Assembly: GCF_022788635.1 (NCBI RefSeq)
Contig: NZ_CP076024.1
Span: 1,984,001 to 2,048,000 of the forward strand
Direction of reading: 5' to 3'
DNA from: Methylobacter sp. S3L5C
GTDB lineage: Bacteria > Pseudomonadota > Gammaproteobacteria > Methylococcales > Methylomonadaceae
DNA length: 64,000 nt
Positions 27,831 to 37,856 of this stretch are shown here, piece by piece. The notes below the pieces were generated by a model. The model had not been told where the DNA came from. It saw only the letters and a list, made by a program, of their open reading frames with translations, and did no database searches. Each line of letters begins with the position of its first letter. Positions within the stretch are counted from its first letter, which is position 1. The position numbers and the translations under genes are program-made.

Positions 27831-28713
27831 ATTTCAAATCCTAAAAATTACATGCATGCTAATTATAATAGTATTTATTATTAACAAAGCAATAAATTAT
27901 TAATTTTTAACAAGCAGAATATATTACAAGAAAAAGACAACTTCTTAGTCTATTGTAGTATAGACCATATTAAAATTGCAAATTCCGTATTTTTTATATC
28001 GACTTAATACCTGCTTTTATACCATAAATAAATGACTACTTGGCGATTAAAAAATTAACATTAATGTGCCATAGACTTTTCTGTCGTAAACCAGCCAGGT
28101 CAGTATTAATGAACTCTGTAGCGTCGATGCAGATATTGAAAATTCCTGGAGAGAACAAATTTATTTGCTTTAACCGGTAGTGTTTTTTTTGCTGCCGAGC
28201 AGGTAAAATTTTTTTTCAAAAGTCAGTTTTTGGTAAGTAAAAATTAATCGAATATTTTGCCTTATTAAGATGCTGAATACTATTTCCGATCACTGATCCT
28301 GGATTTTACACGCGAGACCGAACTTATTCTGTGCGGTAACGAACAGATTGGAAATTAGTTCATGATGCATATTACGATAGTTGATGTGGCTATACTAAAT
28401 CGGACGCACATAATAACAATATTTCTTCGAAGCCTTTGGCGTATTGGCCCTGTTATCGTCGACGATTACATTTTCATATGCTGGAGACTTCCAGACTATT
28501 TTTTAATCAAAGCAAAAACTTGTCAGTTAAATAAATAAATAAATAAATTAAAATAGATAGCTGTGCCGATTACGTTGTTAATTAATCCTGAGAAAGGGTA
28601 AATCAGGTTCGTATGATCACAGTAAGTTGTTACTCTTGTGCTACGAACCCTTTTTAAGTTTGAGGTGTGAGATGAGTCTTATCCGGATTAATAATTGCTG
28701 ATTACAATGACTG
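27831..28713. other. 883-bp non-coding stretch with orphan terminator-like structure
   Basis: The longest gene-free stretch of the window. It is AT-rich, with a short TAAA tract near 28530 and a plus-strand hairpin plus T-run at 28606-28655 that does not follow any recognised plus-strand gene. No open frame with family resemblance was found. Confidence 0.5.
28606..28655 (+). terminator. Orphan intrinsic-terminator-like hairpin
   Basis: GGTTCGTA (28606-28613) pairs with TACGAACC (28642-28649) and is followed by CTTTTT. Inner pairs CACA/TGTG and GTAA/TTAC extend the hairpin. AAAGGGT at about 28593 could instead pair with ACCCTTT across the stem end. No plus-strand gene lies upstream, so it may end an unannotated small RNA. 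Confidence 0.5.
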
Positions 28714-29028
28714 TTATTTTTTAATATTATTATAGCTTTCCTCGCTTTCGCGCTGCTCTTTTTCCCCTTCTTCGATCATTCGGTTACCTTCATCGACTTT
28801 ATTTCTACCTTCGCGAACTAAAATATTACCGCGATCAACTAATTGTTTACCTTTTTTCCATCTGTCGCCCATGTTGGCTATGCCTTGACTTTCGCTCAGC
28901 ATTTGCTCACCAGAAAGAATGGTTGTCGGTACAGGCACCGGTACAGGATCAGATGCGCAACCACCGAGTAATAAAGTCAGCCAAGAGATAGTTAATAAGT
29001 TCGATCGGAGTGTGAAATGATTTTGCAT
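28714..29028 (-). CDS. Small lipoprotein with charged helical tail
   Basis: The 104-residue product has a signal peptide and lipobox LLGGC, with Cys at about residue 24, then a Pro/Val linker (DPVPVPVPTT). The rest is a helix rich in Lys, Glu, Gly and Arg with loosely repeated segments (GDRWKKGKQLVDRGNILVREG and its continuation to the end). It should be lipid-anchored, with the tail in the periplasm. I do not recognise a functional family. It lies between a long non-coding region and the pntAB operon. Confidence 0.75.
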   Translation of the reverse strand: MQNHFTLRSNLLTISWLTLLLGGCASDPVPVPVPTTILSGEQMLSESQGIANMGDRWKKGKQLVDRGNILVREGRNKVDEGNRMIEEGEKEQRESEESYNNIKK

Positions 29029-29275
29029 GCTTGGTTACTCTTAAAGGCTGTGGATGTATTACGAATGGTTAATTTTAAAGCGTTATATTGGTTGCAATCA
29101 ATTTCTTATTGCCATTGTAATGACAGGTCAGTCTGATTGGGCAGGACAGTCTTCTGGTTTGCCGGATTTATAATCAGCCAGGTAGTGAGCAGGCTTTTTT
29201 ACCTGGAACATTTTTGATAAACCTGTGTTATCAGTTGTAAATGGTGGGCAGAAAACGTTGCCCACCTTACACTGC
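29029..29275. other. Intergenic with REP-like hairpin
   Basis: GGTGGGCA (29243-29250) and TGCCCACC (29259-29266) form an 8-bp stem with an 8-nt loop just downstream of pntB. There is no T-run on the pntB strand, so it resembles a dispersed palindromic repeat more than a terminator. Confidence 0.5.
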
Positions 29276-30670
29276 TTATCCCTTTAATACTTTTAACACG
29301 GCTTGCATGGTGGTATTGGCATCGCCAAACAACATACGGGTATTTTCCAGTACAAACAAAGGATTACCCACGCCCGCATAACCTGAGGCCATGCTGCGTT
29401 TAAGTACGATAGTGGTTTCACTTTTCCAGCATTCCAATACCGGCATACCGGCAATCGGGCTGTTGGGGTCATTAAGCGCCGATGGATTTACAATATCATT
29501 CGCGCCAATAACAATGGACACGTCAACATTGGTAAAGTCATCATTGATTTCGTCCATTTCAAAAACAATATCGTAAGGCACTTTGGCTTCTGCCAACAAT
29601 ACATTCATGTGGCCGGGCATACGTCCTGCAACTGGATGGATGCCAAAGCGGACTTTTTTACCTTTATCCCGTAACAGCTTGGTGATTTCATAAACGGTAT
29701 GTTGAGCTTGTGCAACCGCCATGCCGTAGCCTGGAATAATCATGATGTTTTTTGCAGCTTGCAGTAATTGCGCCGTTTCTTCGGCATCAATAGGCTGTAC
29801 TTCGCCTTCAATGGCAGCGGCTTCTCCACCCGAACCTGTGCCAAAGCCTCCGGCAATAACGCTGAGAAAATTTCTATTCATAGCGCGGCACATGATGTAG
29901 CTCAAAATGGCGCCGCTACTGCCAACCAAGGCACCGGTAACAATCAATAAATCATTACTTAGCATAAAGCCGGTTGCCGCCGCTGCCCATCCCGAATAGC
30001 TGTTGAGCATTGAAATAACCACCGGCATATCTGCACCGCCTATTGCCATGACCATGTGGATGCCGAAAACCAAGGCAATACCGGTCATAATGGCCAAGGG
30101 GATGATGGCATCGCCGCCGCTTTCTGTTTGCTGTAAAAACACGGCTCCTAAAGCGATAGTGGCAATCAATAAAATCAGGTTGAACCAGTGACGACCAGGC
30201 AATAATAGAGGTTTACCACTAATTTTTTCGCTAAGTTTGCCAAAAGCAATCACGGAGCCTGAAAAAGTAACCGCACCAATAAGTATGCCAATATAAATTT
30301 CTATTTCGTGGATGGTCTTTTCAATGCCGGTGATGGTAATGGTGTTGTCCATAAAATTGGCATAACCGACCAGCACTGCTGCCATACCGACCAAGCTGTG
30401 CATGATGGCAACCAGTTCCGGCATTTGCGTCATTTCAACTTTTAACGCGGCTCTGGCACCAATGGCACCGCCGATTAATAATGCCACGATCAGGATGTTA
30501 TAAACGGTGACCGAGCCGCTAAAGGTGGTGGCGAGAATGGCAATTGCCATACCTAGCATGCCGTAATAATTACCTTTACGTGCAGATTCCTGATTACTTA
30601 ATCCGCTCAGGCTAAGAATAAACAGAATGGCGGCAACGATGTAAGACATCGTAACTAAACTGTGGGACAT
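29276..30670 (-). CDS. pntB: NAD(P) transhydrogenase subunit beta
   Basis: The 464-residue protein has the length of Escherichia coli PntB. Residues about 1-260 form the membrane domain II helices. The C-terminal third is the NADP(H)-binding domain III, with [10 protein letters not shown] and the conserved segments [20 protein letters not shown] and [14 protein letters not shown]. With PntA it couples proton influx to hydride transfer from NADH to NADP+, supplying NADPH at the inner membrane. AGGAGA lies just before the ATG, and the gene is 12 bp after pntA, so they form one operon. Confidence 0.96.
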   Translation of the reverse strand: MSHSLVTMSYIVAAILFILSLSGLSNQESARKGNYYGMLGMAIAILATTFSGSVTVYNILIVALLIGGAIGARAALKVEMTQMPELVAIMHSLVGMAAVLVGYANFMDNTITITGIEKTIHEIEIYIGILIGAVTFSGSVIAFGKLSEKISGKPLLLPGRHWFNLILLIATIALGAVFLQQTESGGDAIIPLAIMTGIALVFGIHMVMAIGGADMPVVISMLNSYSGWAAAATGFMLSNDLLIVTGALVGSSGAILSYIMCRAMNRNFLSVIAGGFGTGSGGEAAAIEGEVQPIDAEETAQLLQAAKNIMIIPGYGMAVAQAQHTVYEITKLLRDKGKKVRFGIHPVAGRMPGHMNVLLAEAKVPYDIVFEMDEINDDFTNVDVSIVIGANDIVNPSALNDPNSPIAGMPVLECWKSETTIVLKRSMASGYAGVGNPLFVLENTRMLFGDANTTMQAVLKVLKG

Positions 30671-30682
30671 GGTTATCTCCTG

Positions 30683-32248
30683 TTATTTTCTGAACATTTC
30701 TAACATACGGCGAGTAACTAAAAAGCCACCGACTATATTGATAGATGCGAAAAGTGTAGCCACGCCCGCAAGGATGGTGACGGTGAGGTTGTTGGTGGAA
30801 ATTTGCACTATTGCGCCAATAACAATGATGCTGCTAATGGCATTGGTGACGCTCATTAACGGCGTATGCAATGAGTGCGAAACATTCCAGATCACTTGAT
30901 AACCTACAAAACAGGCCAACACAAAGACGGTAAAATGCGTCATGAAGGATTCAGGAGCGACAGTACCCAAACCAAATAAAGCCAGACCGGCAATAACTAT
31001 CGGTAACAGTTGTTTAACAACGGGAGGGAGGATTGATTTTTTTTGCTGCTCCAGTACCGATGGATAAGTCGGTGCTTCGGTTTGTGGGGCGGGTGCAGCA
31101 GAGAGTTTTGGTGCGGGTGGTGGCCAAGTGATATTACCTTCTTTTATGACCGTAGTACCCCGTATTACCTCATCGTCCATATTAACGTTAATGACGCCGT
31201 TTTTTTCTGGGGTAAGTTCAGTTAATAAATGGCGCAGATTCGTTGAGTAAAGTTGGCTGGATTGATTGGCCAAGCGACTGGGTAAATTGGTATAGCCGAT
31301 AATGCTCACATCGTGCTTGACTACAACCAGATCTTTTTCCGTCAGTTCGCAGTTACCGCCTTGTTCAGCAGCCAAATCAACAATCACACTGCCGGGTTTC
31401 ATCGATTCAACCATCGCGGCGGTAATTAGTTTTGGTGCAGGTCTGCCGGGAATGAGCGCAGTGGTGACAATAATGTCCACTTCCTTTGCCTGCTCGGCAA
31501 ATAAGGCCATCTCGGCTTCAATAAATTCTTTGGACATGGTTTTGGCATAACCACCGGTACCGCCGCCTTCTTCCTTGAAATCCAGCATCAAAAACTCGGC
31601 ATCCATACTTTCAATTTGTTCTTTTACTTCCGGTCGGGTATCAAATGATCTGACTATTGCGCCCATACCTTTTGCTGTACCAATGGCGGCAAGTCCGGCA
31701 ACGCCAGCACCAATAACCAGTACCTTGGCCGGTGGTATTTTACCTGCTGCAGTAATTTGACCGGTGAAAAAACGTCCGAAATGTTGCGCCGCTTCAACAA
31801 TGGCCCGGTAACCTGCAATATTGGCCATGGAGCTTAGCGCATCCAGCTTTTGGGCTCTGGACATACGCGGTACGCTATCCATAGCCAGTACGGTGACCTG
31901 TTTAGCCGCTAGTTTATGCATTAACGCTTCGTTTTGTGCGGGCCAGATAAAGCTGATTAAAGTAGCACCTGAGGATAATAGATCCGTTTCTTCCATCGCC
32001 AGTTTAAGGTTGTGCTCGGGAGCACGCACTTTCATGATGATATCGGATTGCTTCCAAAGTGCTTTGGTATCGGCGACGATTTCAACACCGACCTCTTGGT
32101 AAGCTTCGTCTGAAATATTGGCGCCGAGACCGGCGCCGCTTTCAACGCTAACCGAAAACCCCAGTTTCATAATTTGTGCAGCAGCCTCTGGCGTAGTGGC
32201 CACACGCATTTCACCTTGGTGAATTTCTTTAGGTATACCAATCTTCAT
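30683..32248 (-). CDS. pntA: NAD(P) transhydrogenase subunit alpha
   Basis: The 521-residue protein is of the fused type: the NAD(H)-binding domain I (about residues 1-380) and the membrane helices of domain II (about 415-515). Domain I resembles alanine dehydrogenase, with [20 protein letters not shown] at the start and the nucleotide-binding [15 protein letters not shown]. It pairs with PntB to form the proton-translocating transhydrogenase. AGGAGA precedes the ATG. In methylotrophs NADPH supply is important because much C1 oxidation yields NADH or NADPH depending on the dehydrogenase used. It is divergent from the C1 cluster. Confidence 0.96.
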   Translation of the reverse strand: MKIGIPKEIHQGEMRVATTPEAAAQIMKLGFSVSVESGAGLGANISDEAYQEVGVEIVADTKALWKQSDIIMKVRAPEHNLKLAMEETDLLSSGATLISFIWPAQNEALMHKLAAKQVTVLAMDSVPRMSRAQKLDALSSMANIAGYRAIVEAAQHFGRFFTGQITAAGKIPPAKVLVIGAGVAGLAAIGTAKGMGAIVRSFDTRPEVKEQIESMDAEFLMLDFKEEGGGTGGYAKTMSKEFIEAEMALFAEQAKEVDIIVTTALIPGRPAPKLITAAMVESMKPGSVIVDLAAEQGGNCELTEKDLVVVKHDVSIIGYTNLPSRLANQSSQLYSTNLRHLLTELTPEKNGVINVNMDDEVIRGTTVIKEGNITWPPPAPKLSAAPAPQTEAPTYPSVLEQQKKSILPPVVKQLLPIVIAGLALFGLGTVAPESFMTHFTVFVLACFVGYQVIWNVSHSLHTPLMSVTNAISSIIVIGAIVQISTNNLTVTILAGVATLFASINIVGGFLVTRRMLEMFRK

Positions 32249-32515
32249 ACAGTCTCCTGTGGGTTTGATTTAGGGCATAATAACAAGCAAGAAGGTTTTG
32301 GCGAGAGCAAAAACCCCAGTCGTTGAGCATAGGTTATTCGGCTTTGAGTTACAATAAAAAAAAGCAGTTCTTGTAATCAGGGGTTTTTTGAATGACTTTT
32401 GCTTTAAGAGGTCGTTAAAACTGTGCTGTTATTCATCGTCAAGATTATAAAAAATAATGAAAATGTTTTATGTCAAGCTTGTTACTTGCCGGGTAATACC
32501 ATTTAAGGGTAATTG

Positions 32516-33448
32516 ATGTTTCTCTCAAAGGATTTTATAGAAACTGCCGAAGGGCTCATTTTTGCTGTTGTAGCGCCGGGAACCGAACGAGGCAAAGTGC
32601 TGTGTTTTTTACGCTATGTTAAAGATGAAAACTTTGGCTGGAAAAAAGTCGCGACGGAGTCGGCCAATGTTTTTTTAAAAAAGCATTATCCTCAGTACCT
32701 GTATTATTCTCCGGTTTTGGATGTTCATTTACATGCAGTAGTCATAGGTCGAATAGTTAAGCATCATCAGCCCAGGCAGCGCTTACAGCAGATTATGCGG
32801 TTAAGCCAATTGGATGTTATTGAGCGAGACCTGTTTCAGCTGTGTGAATTATTAAAGCAGCACGGCCTGGATTTAACACAAGTGGGTATTACCGGCTCAA
32901 TATTGGTTGGCGTGCAGAAGTACAGTTCTGATATTGATCTGGTTTGTTACGGCAGAACGGTTTTTCATCAGTGCAGGGCAATTACCCGTAAACTGATAGC
33001 GCAACAACAGTTGCAAGAATTGAATGATGCAGACTGGCGGCAGTCTTATGAGCGTCGTTCCTGTGAATTAAGTTTTACAGAGTACGTCTGGCATGAGGGG
33101 AGAAAAGCCAATAAAGCGGTTATTAACGGACGAAAATTTGATTTAAATTTCATTGATGATTCGGTTCATTCAGAAGGCGCTGCTTATCAAAAATGTGCAG
33201 CCGTTACTTTGCAGTGTATCGTTATTGATGATACTCATGCCTTTGATTATCCGGCTGAATTTAAAATAGATCATGAAGACTTTGATGCTATTGTCAGTTT
33301 TACTGCAACTTACACAGGGCAGGCTGTTAATGGTGAAACTGTGGAAGTGTCAGGGATAGTGGAAAAATCACAGGAAGGCGTTAAGCGTATCGTGGTGGGT
33401 TCCAGTCGTGAGGCGCATGGTGAATATATCAAGGTGATTCGTGCCTGA
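32516..33448 (+). CDS. Predicted nucleotidyltransferase at the head of the C1 cluster
   Basis: The product has about 310 residues. A DNA-polymerase-beta-type nucleotidyltransferase signature is visible near residue 130: TGSILVGVQKYSSDIDLVCYG, with Gly-Ser and the metal-binding Asp-x-Asp. The N-terminal 100 residues and the C-terminal part are not assigned to a named family. ATG at 32516 has TAAGGG at a good distance; a TTG one codon earlier also opens the frame. The stop overlaps the next gene by 8 bp. Its place beside mptG and the other H4MPT-linked genes suggests a role in cofactor synthesis or handling, but the substrate is unknown. Confidence 0.75.
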   Translation: MFLSKDFIETAEGLIFAVVAPGTERGKVLCFLRYVKDENFGWKKVATESANVFLKKHYPQYLYYSPVLDVHLHAVVIGRIVKHHQPRQRLQQIMRLSQLDVIERDLFQLCELLKQHGLDLTQVGITGSILVGVQKYSSDIDLVCYGRTVFHQCRAITRKLIAQQQLQELNDADWRQSYERRSCELSFTEYVWHEGRKANKAVINGRKFDLNFIDDSVHSEGAAYQKCAAVTLQCIVIDDTHAFDYPAEFKIDHEDFDAIVSFTATYTGQAVNGETVEVSGIVEKSQEGVKRIVVGSSREAHGEYIKVIRA

Positions 33449-34118
33449 ATTAAAAGCTTTTTCCGCCGTTATTTTTGATATGGATGGTTTGGTTTTAGAC
33501 ACGGAACCGACCTACTTTATTGCCTGGCAACAGGCAGCAAAAGCTATGGGTTACAAGCTTTCCGATGAGTTTTGTCTGTCCCTGTCAGGGTTGCATTATA
33601 GCGAGATAGAGCAAAAACTGATGGCTGGTTGTGGCGCTGATTTTAATTTACCGGTATTCAATCAGTTATCTGGTGTTTTTTGGCGTGAACAGGTCAATGT
33701 TTACGGTATAAGTATTAAATACGGCTTTAGCGAGTTGCTGGAATTTATTGTGCAGCAACAAATACCTTATTGCTTGGCAACCAATAGTCGAGCTATTAAT
33801 GCTTATGAGTGTCTTGAATTTGCCGGGATAAAAGATGTTTTTTCAACGATTATCACTCGTGATGATGTTGAGCAGGGTAAGCCCGCGCCGGATATTTTTT
33901 TAAAGGCCGCCCGATTGTTGCAGGTGCCGATTAATGAGTGTCTGGTACTGGAAGATTCCTATGTCGGTATTGAGGCAGCATCCAGGGCGGGTGCATTTTC
34001 AGTGTTGGTACCATCAACAGAGCCTGTCGAGCCAATGGCTGTTGAGTTATGTGATTTGATCATGGTTGATTTGATGCAGGTGCTCATTACCTTTAAAAGC
34101 GAAAAATCGGAAAACTGA
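33441..34118 (+). CDS. HAD-superfamily phosphatase (beta-phosphoglucomutase-like)
   Basis: The 225-residue HAD subfamily IA enzyme has motif I FDMDGLVLDTEP, motif II in CLATNSRA, a Lys in EQGKPAPDIF and motif IV LEDSYVGIEAA. The cap is of the small helical kind found in phosphoglucomutase- and phosphoglycolate-phosphatase-like members. The GTG start at 33441 overlaps the upstream nucleotidyltransferase stop by 8 bp, so the two are coupled. The substrate cannot be told from sequence; a phosphorylated pterin or furan precursor is a guess based on the neighbours. Confidence 0.85.
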   Translation: MPELKAFSAVIFDMDGLVLDTEPTYFIAWQQAAKAMGYKLSDEFCLSLSGLHYSEIEQKLMAGCGADFNLPVFNQLSGVFWREQVNVYGISIKYGFSELLEFIVQQQIPYCLATNSRAINAYECLEFAGIKDVFSTIITRDDVEQGKPAPDIFLKAARLLQVPINECLVLEDSYVGIEAASRAGAFSVLVPSTEPVEPMAVELCDLIMVDLMQVLITFKSEKSEN

Positions 34119-34175
34119 ATCCCTGTTGATAATCCAATTTTTAGCGTCCACGCCGTGCAAAATCTATTCGCTAAG

Positions 34176-34206
34176 TTCACCCCTTAGTCAGTTAATCCTG
34201 TATAAT
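34176..34206 (+). promoter_or_regulatory. Probable sigma70 promoter before mptG
   Basis: A perfect -10 TATAAT lies at 34201-34206, with a weak -35 TTCACC at 34176-34181 (19-bp spacing). A start point near 34213 would place mptG translation downstream and supports the GTG at 34240. Confidence 0.45.
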
Positions 34207-34239
34207 TCACGCATTTTTCCGCAACACACGACACCATCT

Positions 34240-35208
34240 GTGATAGTTCAATATTCTAAAGTCTCAGTTATTGCCCCGGCCAGATTGCATATGGGGTTTA
34301 TTGATTTAAGCGGATCCTTGGGTCGCCATTTTGGCAGCATCGGTGTCGCATTGAACGAACATGCAACCCGATTATCGGTAACGAGTGCCCGGCAACGTAT
34401 CGTTACCGGGCCTTCTGCAAAACGTGCCGATAAATGTTTAACATTAATGTGTCAGGCATTAAATGTCCCCGATAATTTGGCTATAACCATTGAATCAGCT
34501 ATACCTGAACATGTCGGCTTGGGTTCCGGTACACAAATGTCATTGGCAATAGGTTCAGGCCTTAATGCCTTTTACGACCTGGGATTAACGGTGCGTGATA
34601 TTGCTGCCTTGATGGATAGAGGTTTGCGTTCGGGTATCGGTATTGGTGTTTTTGAGCAGGGCGGGTTGGTGGTTGATGGTGGTCGTGGTGAAAAAACCAT
34701 TACGCCACCGGTTTTAGTACATCTGGATATACCCGATTCCTGGCGTTTTATCTTGGTTCTTGATCAGCGAGGACAGGGACTGCATGGACAGCAAGAAATA
34801 GAGGCATTTAAATTATTGCCGCCGTTCCCAAAGCAGGAAGCCGAACGCTTATGTTATTTGTTGCTCATGCAGGGCTTGCCTGCAGTGGCTGAAAATGACC
34901 TCACTAAATTCGGTGAAGTGATAACCCAGTTACAGCGCTCGGTCGGTGAGCATTTTTCCGCAGCTCAGGGTGGCGTTTTTACCAGTCCTGAAGTTGCTGA
35001 AGCAATGCGCTGGCTGTCCGAACAAGGCGCTGTAGCAATTGGCCAAACTTCATGGGGACCAACCGGATTTTGTGTGCTTGATGGTGTTGTCCTGGCTGAA
35101 ACCATTACTCGGGAGGCCAGACAGAAATTTGCTCATTTTGATAATCTGAGCTTTGTTACTGCAAGTGCTCGCAATAGTGGTGGGGATATTTTTGTCATTA
35201 ATAGCTAG
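34240..35208 (+). CDS. mptG: Beta-ribofuranosylaminobenzene 5'-phosphate synthase
   Basis: This enzyme of about 322 residues commits to methanopterin synthesis: it joins p-aminobenzoate (or p-hydroxybenzoate) to PRPP with loss of CO2 and pyrophosphate. It has a GHMP-kinase-like fold: APARLHMGFIDLSGSLGRHF at the N-terminus and the glycine-rich PEHVGLGSGTQMSLAIG at about residues 85-105. The open frame reaches back to a TTG at 34126. The family normally begins close to the APARLH motif, and a TATAAT box sits at 34201, so GTG 34240 is preferred. It follows the HAD gene on the same strand. Confidence 0.9.
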   Translation: MIVQYSKVSVIAPARLHMGFIDLSGSLGRHFGSIGVALNEHATRLSVTSARQRIVTGPSAKRADKCLTLMCQALNVPDNLAITIESAIPEHVGLGSGTQMSLAIGSGLNAFYDLGLTVRDIAALMDRGLRSGIGIGVFEQGGLVVDGGRGEKTITPPVLVHLDIPDSWRFILVLDQRGQGLHGQQEIEAFKLLPPFPKQEAERLCYLLLMQGLPAVAENDLTKFGEVITQLQRSVGEHFSAAQGGVFTSPEVAEAMRWLSEQGAVAIGQTSWGPTGFCVLDGVVLAETITREARQKFAHFDNLSFVTASARNSGGDIFVINS

Positions 35209-35325
35209 ATGGTTTTTGTCTGTTTTTATGCGCTGAAAAGGAACACAAATGCCCTATCAAGCGGGTTATTTTTATTTTTTGGTATCACCTTAATGCTAAC
35301 TTGGTTTATGTAAAAGGGTCGTTTT

Positions 35326-36699
35326 ATGTATCACACCACGAAGAAAGCAAAAAAAATGAACGATCATGACGTTATACAAGATCATCTTGCCAATGTAAGA
35401 AACTTGCTGGCTCGGCATAAGTTGGTGGAAGATCTGGTTCGTCGGCAGGACATGTTGCACCATGATCGGGTTGAAACATTGGTGCATAAACAGAACAGGG
35501 TAGAATTGCAACGGCTGCTCGACCAAATTGAGTCTCAGCCTGTCGCTTACATACTGGAAGATCTGCCATCTGATGACCGGCAAATCGTTTGGCAATTGAT
35601 CAGGGATGAGCGTAAAGAGGAAATTCGTCAGGAGTTATCCGACTTTGTTCGCGCACAACTGGTAATTGAGGCCAAGCCGCGCAGTCGAAGCATGATGATC
35701 AGGGTATTTGACCTTCATGAGGGACTTTTGCGCCAGGTACCCATTGAGTCCAGAGAAGATTTGGCTAAAGTTAATCCTGTTTGGATTGATTTAGTCAGGC
35801 CTGAGGATGAGCAACTCGCTTGGGCAAAAGATATTTTTGGTGTGGAGCTGCCTAATCCAAAAGAGTTGACGGATCTGGAGACCAGTGCCCGTTTTTATGT
35901 GGAAGATAATGGCGAAGTGCATTTGCACTCCGATTTTCTGCTCGACCGTAAAGACGAGACTCGCAACGTGGCGGTGGCGTTTATACTGAGCAAAAACACG
36001 CTGTTTTCGGTTCGGGACAAGGAGTTGCCGGTATTTCGTTTGCAGCGTTTGCGGGCAAGAGCCGAATCCGGCTATGTCACCGAAGCCCTCGATGTGTTGT
36101 TGGATCTTTATGCCGCTGAAGTTGAATATTCAGCCAATGCTTTGGAGGATGTTTATACCGAGCTGGAGGGCGTGGGCAGGCAAGTGTTCAGGTCGCATAT
36201 GACGGATGATGAGGCGGCAAAAATTCTCGCAGCCATTGCCGAGGAAGAGGATCTTAACGGACGCATTCGTCGTAATGTTCTTGATACCCGGCGTGCCTTG
36301 TCTTTCTTGATGCGAGGCAAATTTCTTTCTGACGCACAACATGCTGATGTCCGCGAAATTTTGCGCGATATCGAATCTTTGGACGGGCATACCTCATTTC
36401 TTTTTAACAAAATTAATTTTCAGATGGATGCTACGGTCGGTTTTATCAATGTTAATCAAAATAAGGACATTAAGCGTTTAACGATAATTAGTGTGGTTTT
36501 TATGCCGCTCAATGTCTTGGCCGGTATTGGTGGTATGTCTGAATTTACGATGATGACTGAGGGCATTCCATGGCAGATTTCTTACAGTAGCTTCGCCGTT
36601 GGTTTAATAACCATAGGCTGGATTACTTTTGCCGGCTTGCGGTTTTTCGAAAATCGTAAGATCAAGAAAAATCCTGCGGCAAGTCGAAGAGAGTCTTGA
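35326..36699 (+). CDS. CorA-family divalent cation transporter with MgtE-N-like domain
   Basis: The 457-residue protein has residues about 15-110 resembling the helical N domain of MgtE (LLDQIESQPVAYILEDLPSD). A CorA-type cytoplasmic domain and long helix follow (about 125-385). Two C-terminal membrane helices are at about 388-410 and 425-447. The CorA pore signature Gly-Met-Asn is replaced by Gly-Met-Ser (AGIGGMSEFTMM). The start may be 35326 (AAAGGG upstream) or the ATG at 35356. It lies inside the C1 gene cluster on the same strand, which may reflect position only. Likely transports Mg2+ or a related ion; the altered filter leaves the ion uncertain. Confidence 0.85.
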   Translation: MYHTTKKAKKMNDHDVIQDHLANVRNLLARHKLVEDLVRRQDMLHHDRVETLVHKQNRVELQRLLDQIESQPVAYILEDLPSDDRQIVWQLIRDERKEEIRQELSDFVRAQLVIEAKPRSRSMMIRVFDLHEGLLRQVPIESREDLAKVNPVWIDLVRPEDEQLAWAKDIFGVELPNPKELTDLETSARFYVEDNGEVHLHSDFLLDRKDETRNVAVAFILSKNTLFSVRDKELPVFRLQRLRARAESGYVTEALDVLLDLYAAEVEYSANALEDVYTELEGVGRQVFRSHMTDDEAAKILAAIAEEEDLNGRIRRNVLDTRRALSFLMRGKFLSDAQHADVREILRDIESLDGHTSFLFNKINFQMDATVGFINVNQNKDIKRLTIISVVFMPLNVLAGIGGMSEFTMMTEGIPWQISYSSFAVGLITIGWITFAGLRFFENRKIKKNPAASRRES

Positions 36700-36749
36700 G
36701 GCGTAGAAAATTTATCCAGGTATGCTGCACTGCCACTCAGTAAAATACC

Positions 36750-37856
36750 ATGAAGATTCCTGAGTACATCCTTATTGTTGCCAGTTCAGGACGGATGTTG
36801 GCGCAGGCGGCAAAGAAAGCAGGCTTAAAGCCTTTGGTTATTGATCTGTTTGCAGATCTTGATACCCAATACTACGCAGAAGCTTTTGTACAAGTGTCCT
36901 CGTTAGCCAAAAAACAGTTAACATCGGCTGTAGATTATTTTATTAAGCAATATGCCGTTGCGCATATCATTTATGGTAGTGGTTTTGAATATTATCCTGA
37001 AAGCCTGCATTATTTAGCGGGTCGGTTGCTGGTGTTGGGAAATTCGCCTGATACTTTTGCAAAGCTGCACGATAAGCCCGGATTTTTTTCCAGTCTCAAG
37101 CGTTTAAACATTCCACATCCTGAAGTTTGTTTTACCGCGCCGGCTTATGCTGATAACTGGCTGGTTAAGCCGATGCAAGGACAGGGTGGTTTGGGGATAA
37201 AGTACTATCATCCTCAAGACTTTATCGAGCCTGCCGACTATTGGCAAAAATATCAGACTGGTAAGCAATATTCTGTCTTGTTTTTGGCGGATGGCACAGA
37301 GTTGCAAGTTATTGGTTTTAACAGGCAGTGGGTTATTTCTTTATCTGAAAGCCGGGAGTTTATTTTTTCAGGAATTATAAATAGTTGTGGGCTGTTGGAT
37401 AAACAAAAACAGCAGATAACGGACTGGCTAAAAAAATTGATACCCGAGTTTGGCTTAAAAGGTTTGAACTCACTGGACTTTATACAAGCGGGTGGGGTCA
37501 GTTTGGTCTTGGAAATTAACCCGCGTCCTTCGGCCAGTATGCAATTGTATGATGCCGATTTATTAACCCGGCATATCAAGGCGAGTCAAGGTGAGTTAAC
37601 GACTTACTGTGGCCATACCGGTTATACTGGTTATCAGATTGTCTATGCAGTGCAGGATGTAACCATACCTGATGGTTTTGAATGGCCGGAAGGTTGCATG
37701 GATTTGTCTAAATCTGGAACGGTGTGTCATACAGGGCAGCCTGTTTGCAGTATTATTACCCACCAAGATCAGGCACATTCGGTTATGAATGAGCTACTGA
37801 TTAAACAACTTAACTTAAATAAAAGGTTTTCAACCCATTATGGAATACAAAGCTAG
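36750..37856 (+). CDS. ATP-grasp ligase of the H4MPT-linked C1 cluster
   Basis: The 368-residue protein has an N-terminal Rossmann-like preATP-grasp part ([20 protein letters not shown]) and an ATP-grasp core. The core's glycine-rich loop is [16 protein letters not shown] (about residues 138-153) and its metal-binding motif is [10 protein letters not shown] near residue 250. Proteins of this kind (COG2232-like) are regular members of methylotroph and methanogen C1 gene sets and probably ligate an amino acid or carboxylate to a cofactor precursor. The stop overlaps mch by 17 bp, so the two are co-translated. The exact substrate is not established here. Confidence 0.85.
   Translation: MKIPEYILIVASSGRMLAQAAKKAGLKPLVIDLFADLDTQYYAEAFVQVSSLAKKQLTSAVDYFIKQYAVAHIIYGSGFEYYPESLHYLAGRLLVLGNSPDTFAKLHDKPGFFSSLKRLNIPHPEVCFTAPAYADNWLVKPMQGQGGLGIKYYHPQDFIEPADYWQKYQTGKQYSVLFLADGTELQVIGFNRQWVISLSESREFIFSGIINSCGLLDKQKQQITDWLKKLIPEFGLKGLNSLDFIQAGGVSLVLEINPRPSASMQLYDADLLTRHIKASQGELTTYCGHTGYTGYQIVYAVQDVTIPDGFEWPEGCMDLSKSGTVCHTGQPVCSIITHQDQAHSVMNELLIKQLNLNKRFSTHYGIQS

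Noticed and set aside
28090-28163. Short frame reading VSINELCSVDADIENSWREQ
   Set aside because: Only about 25 codons between stops and no start; could be a gene remnant but cannot be supported.
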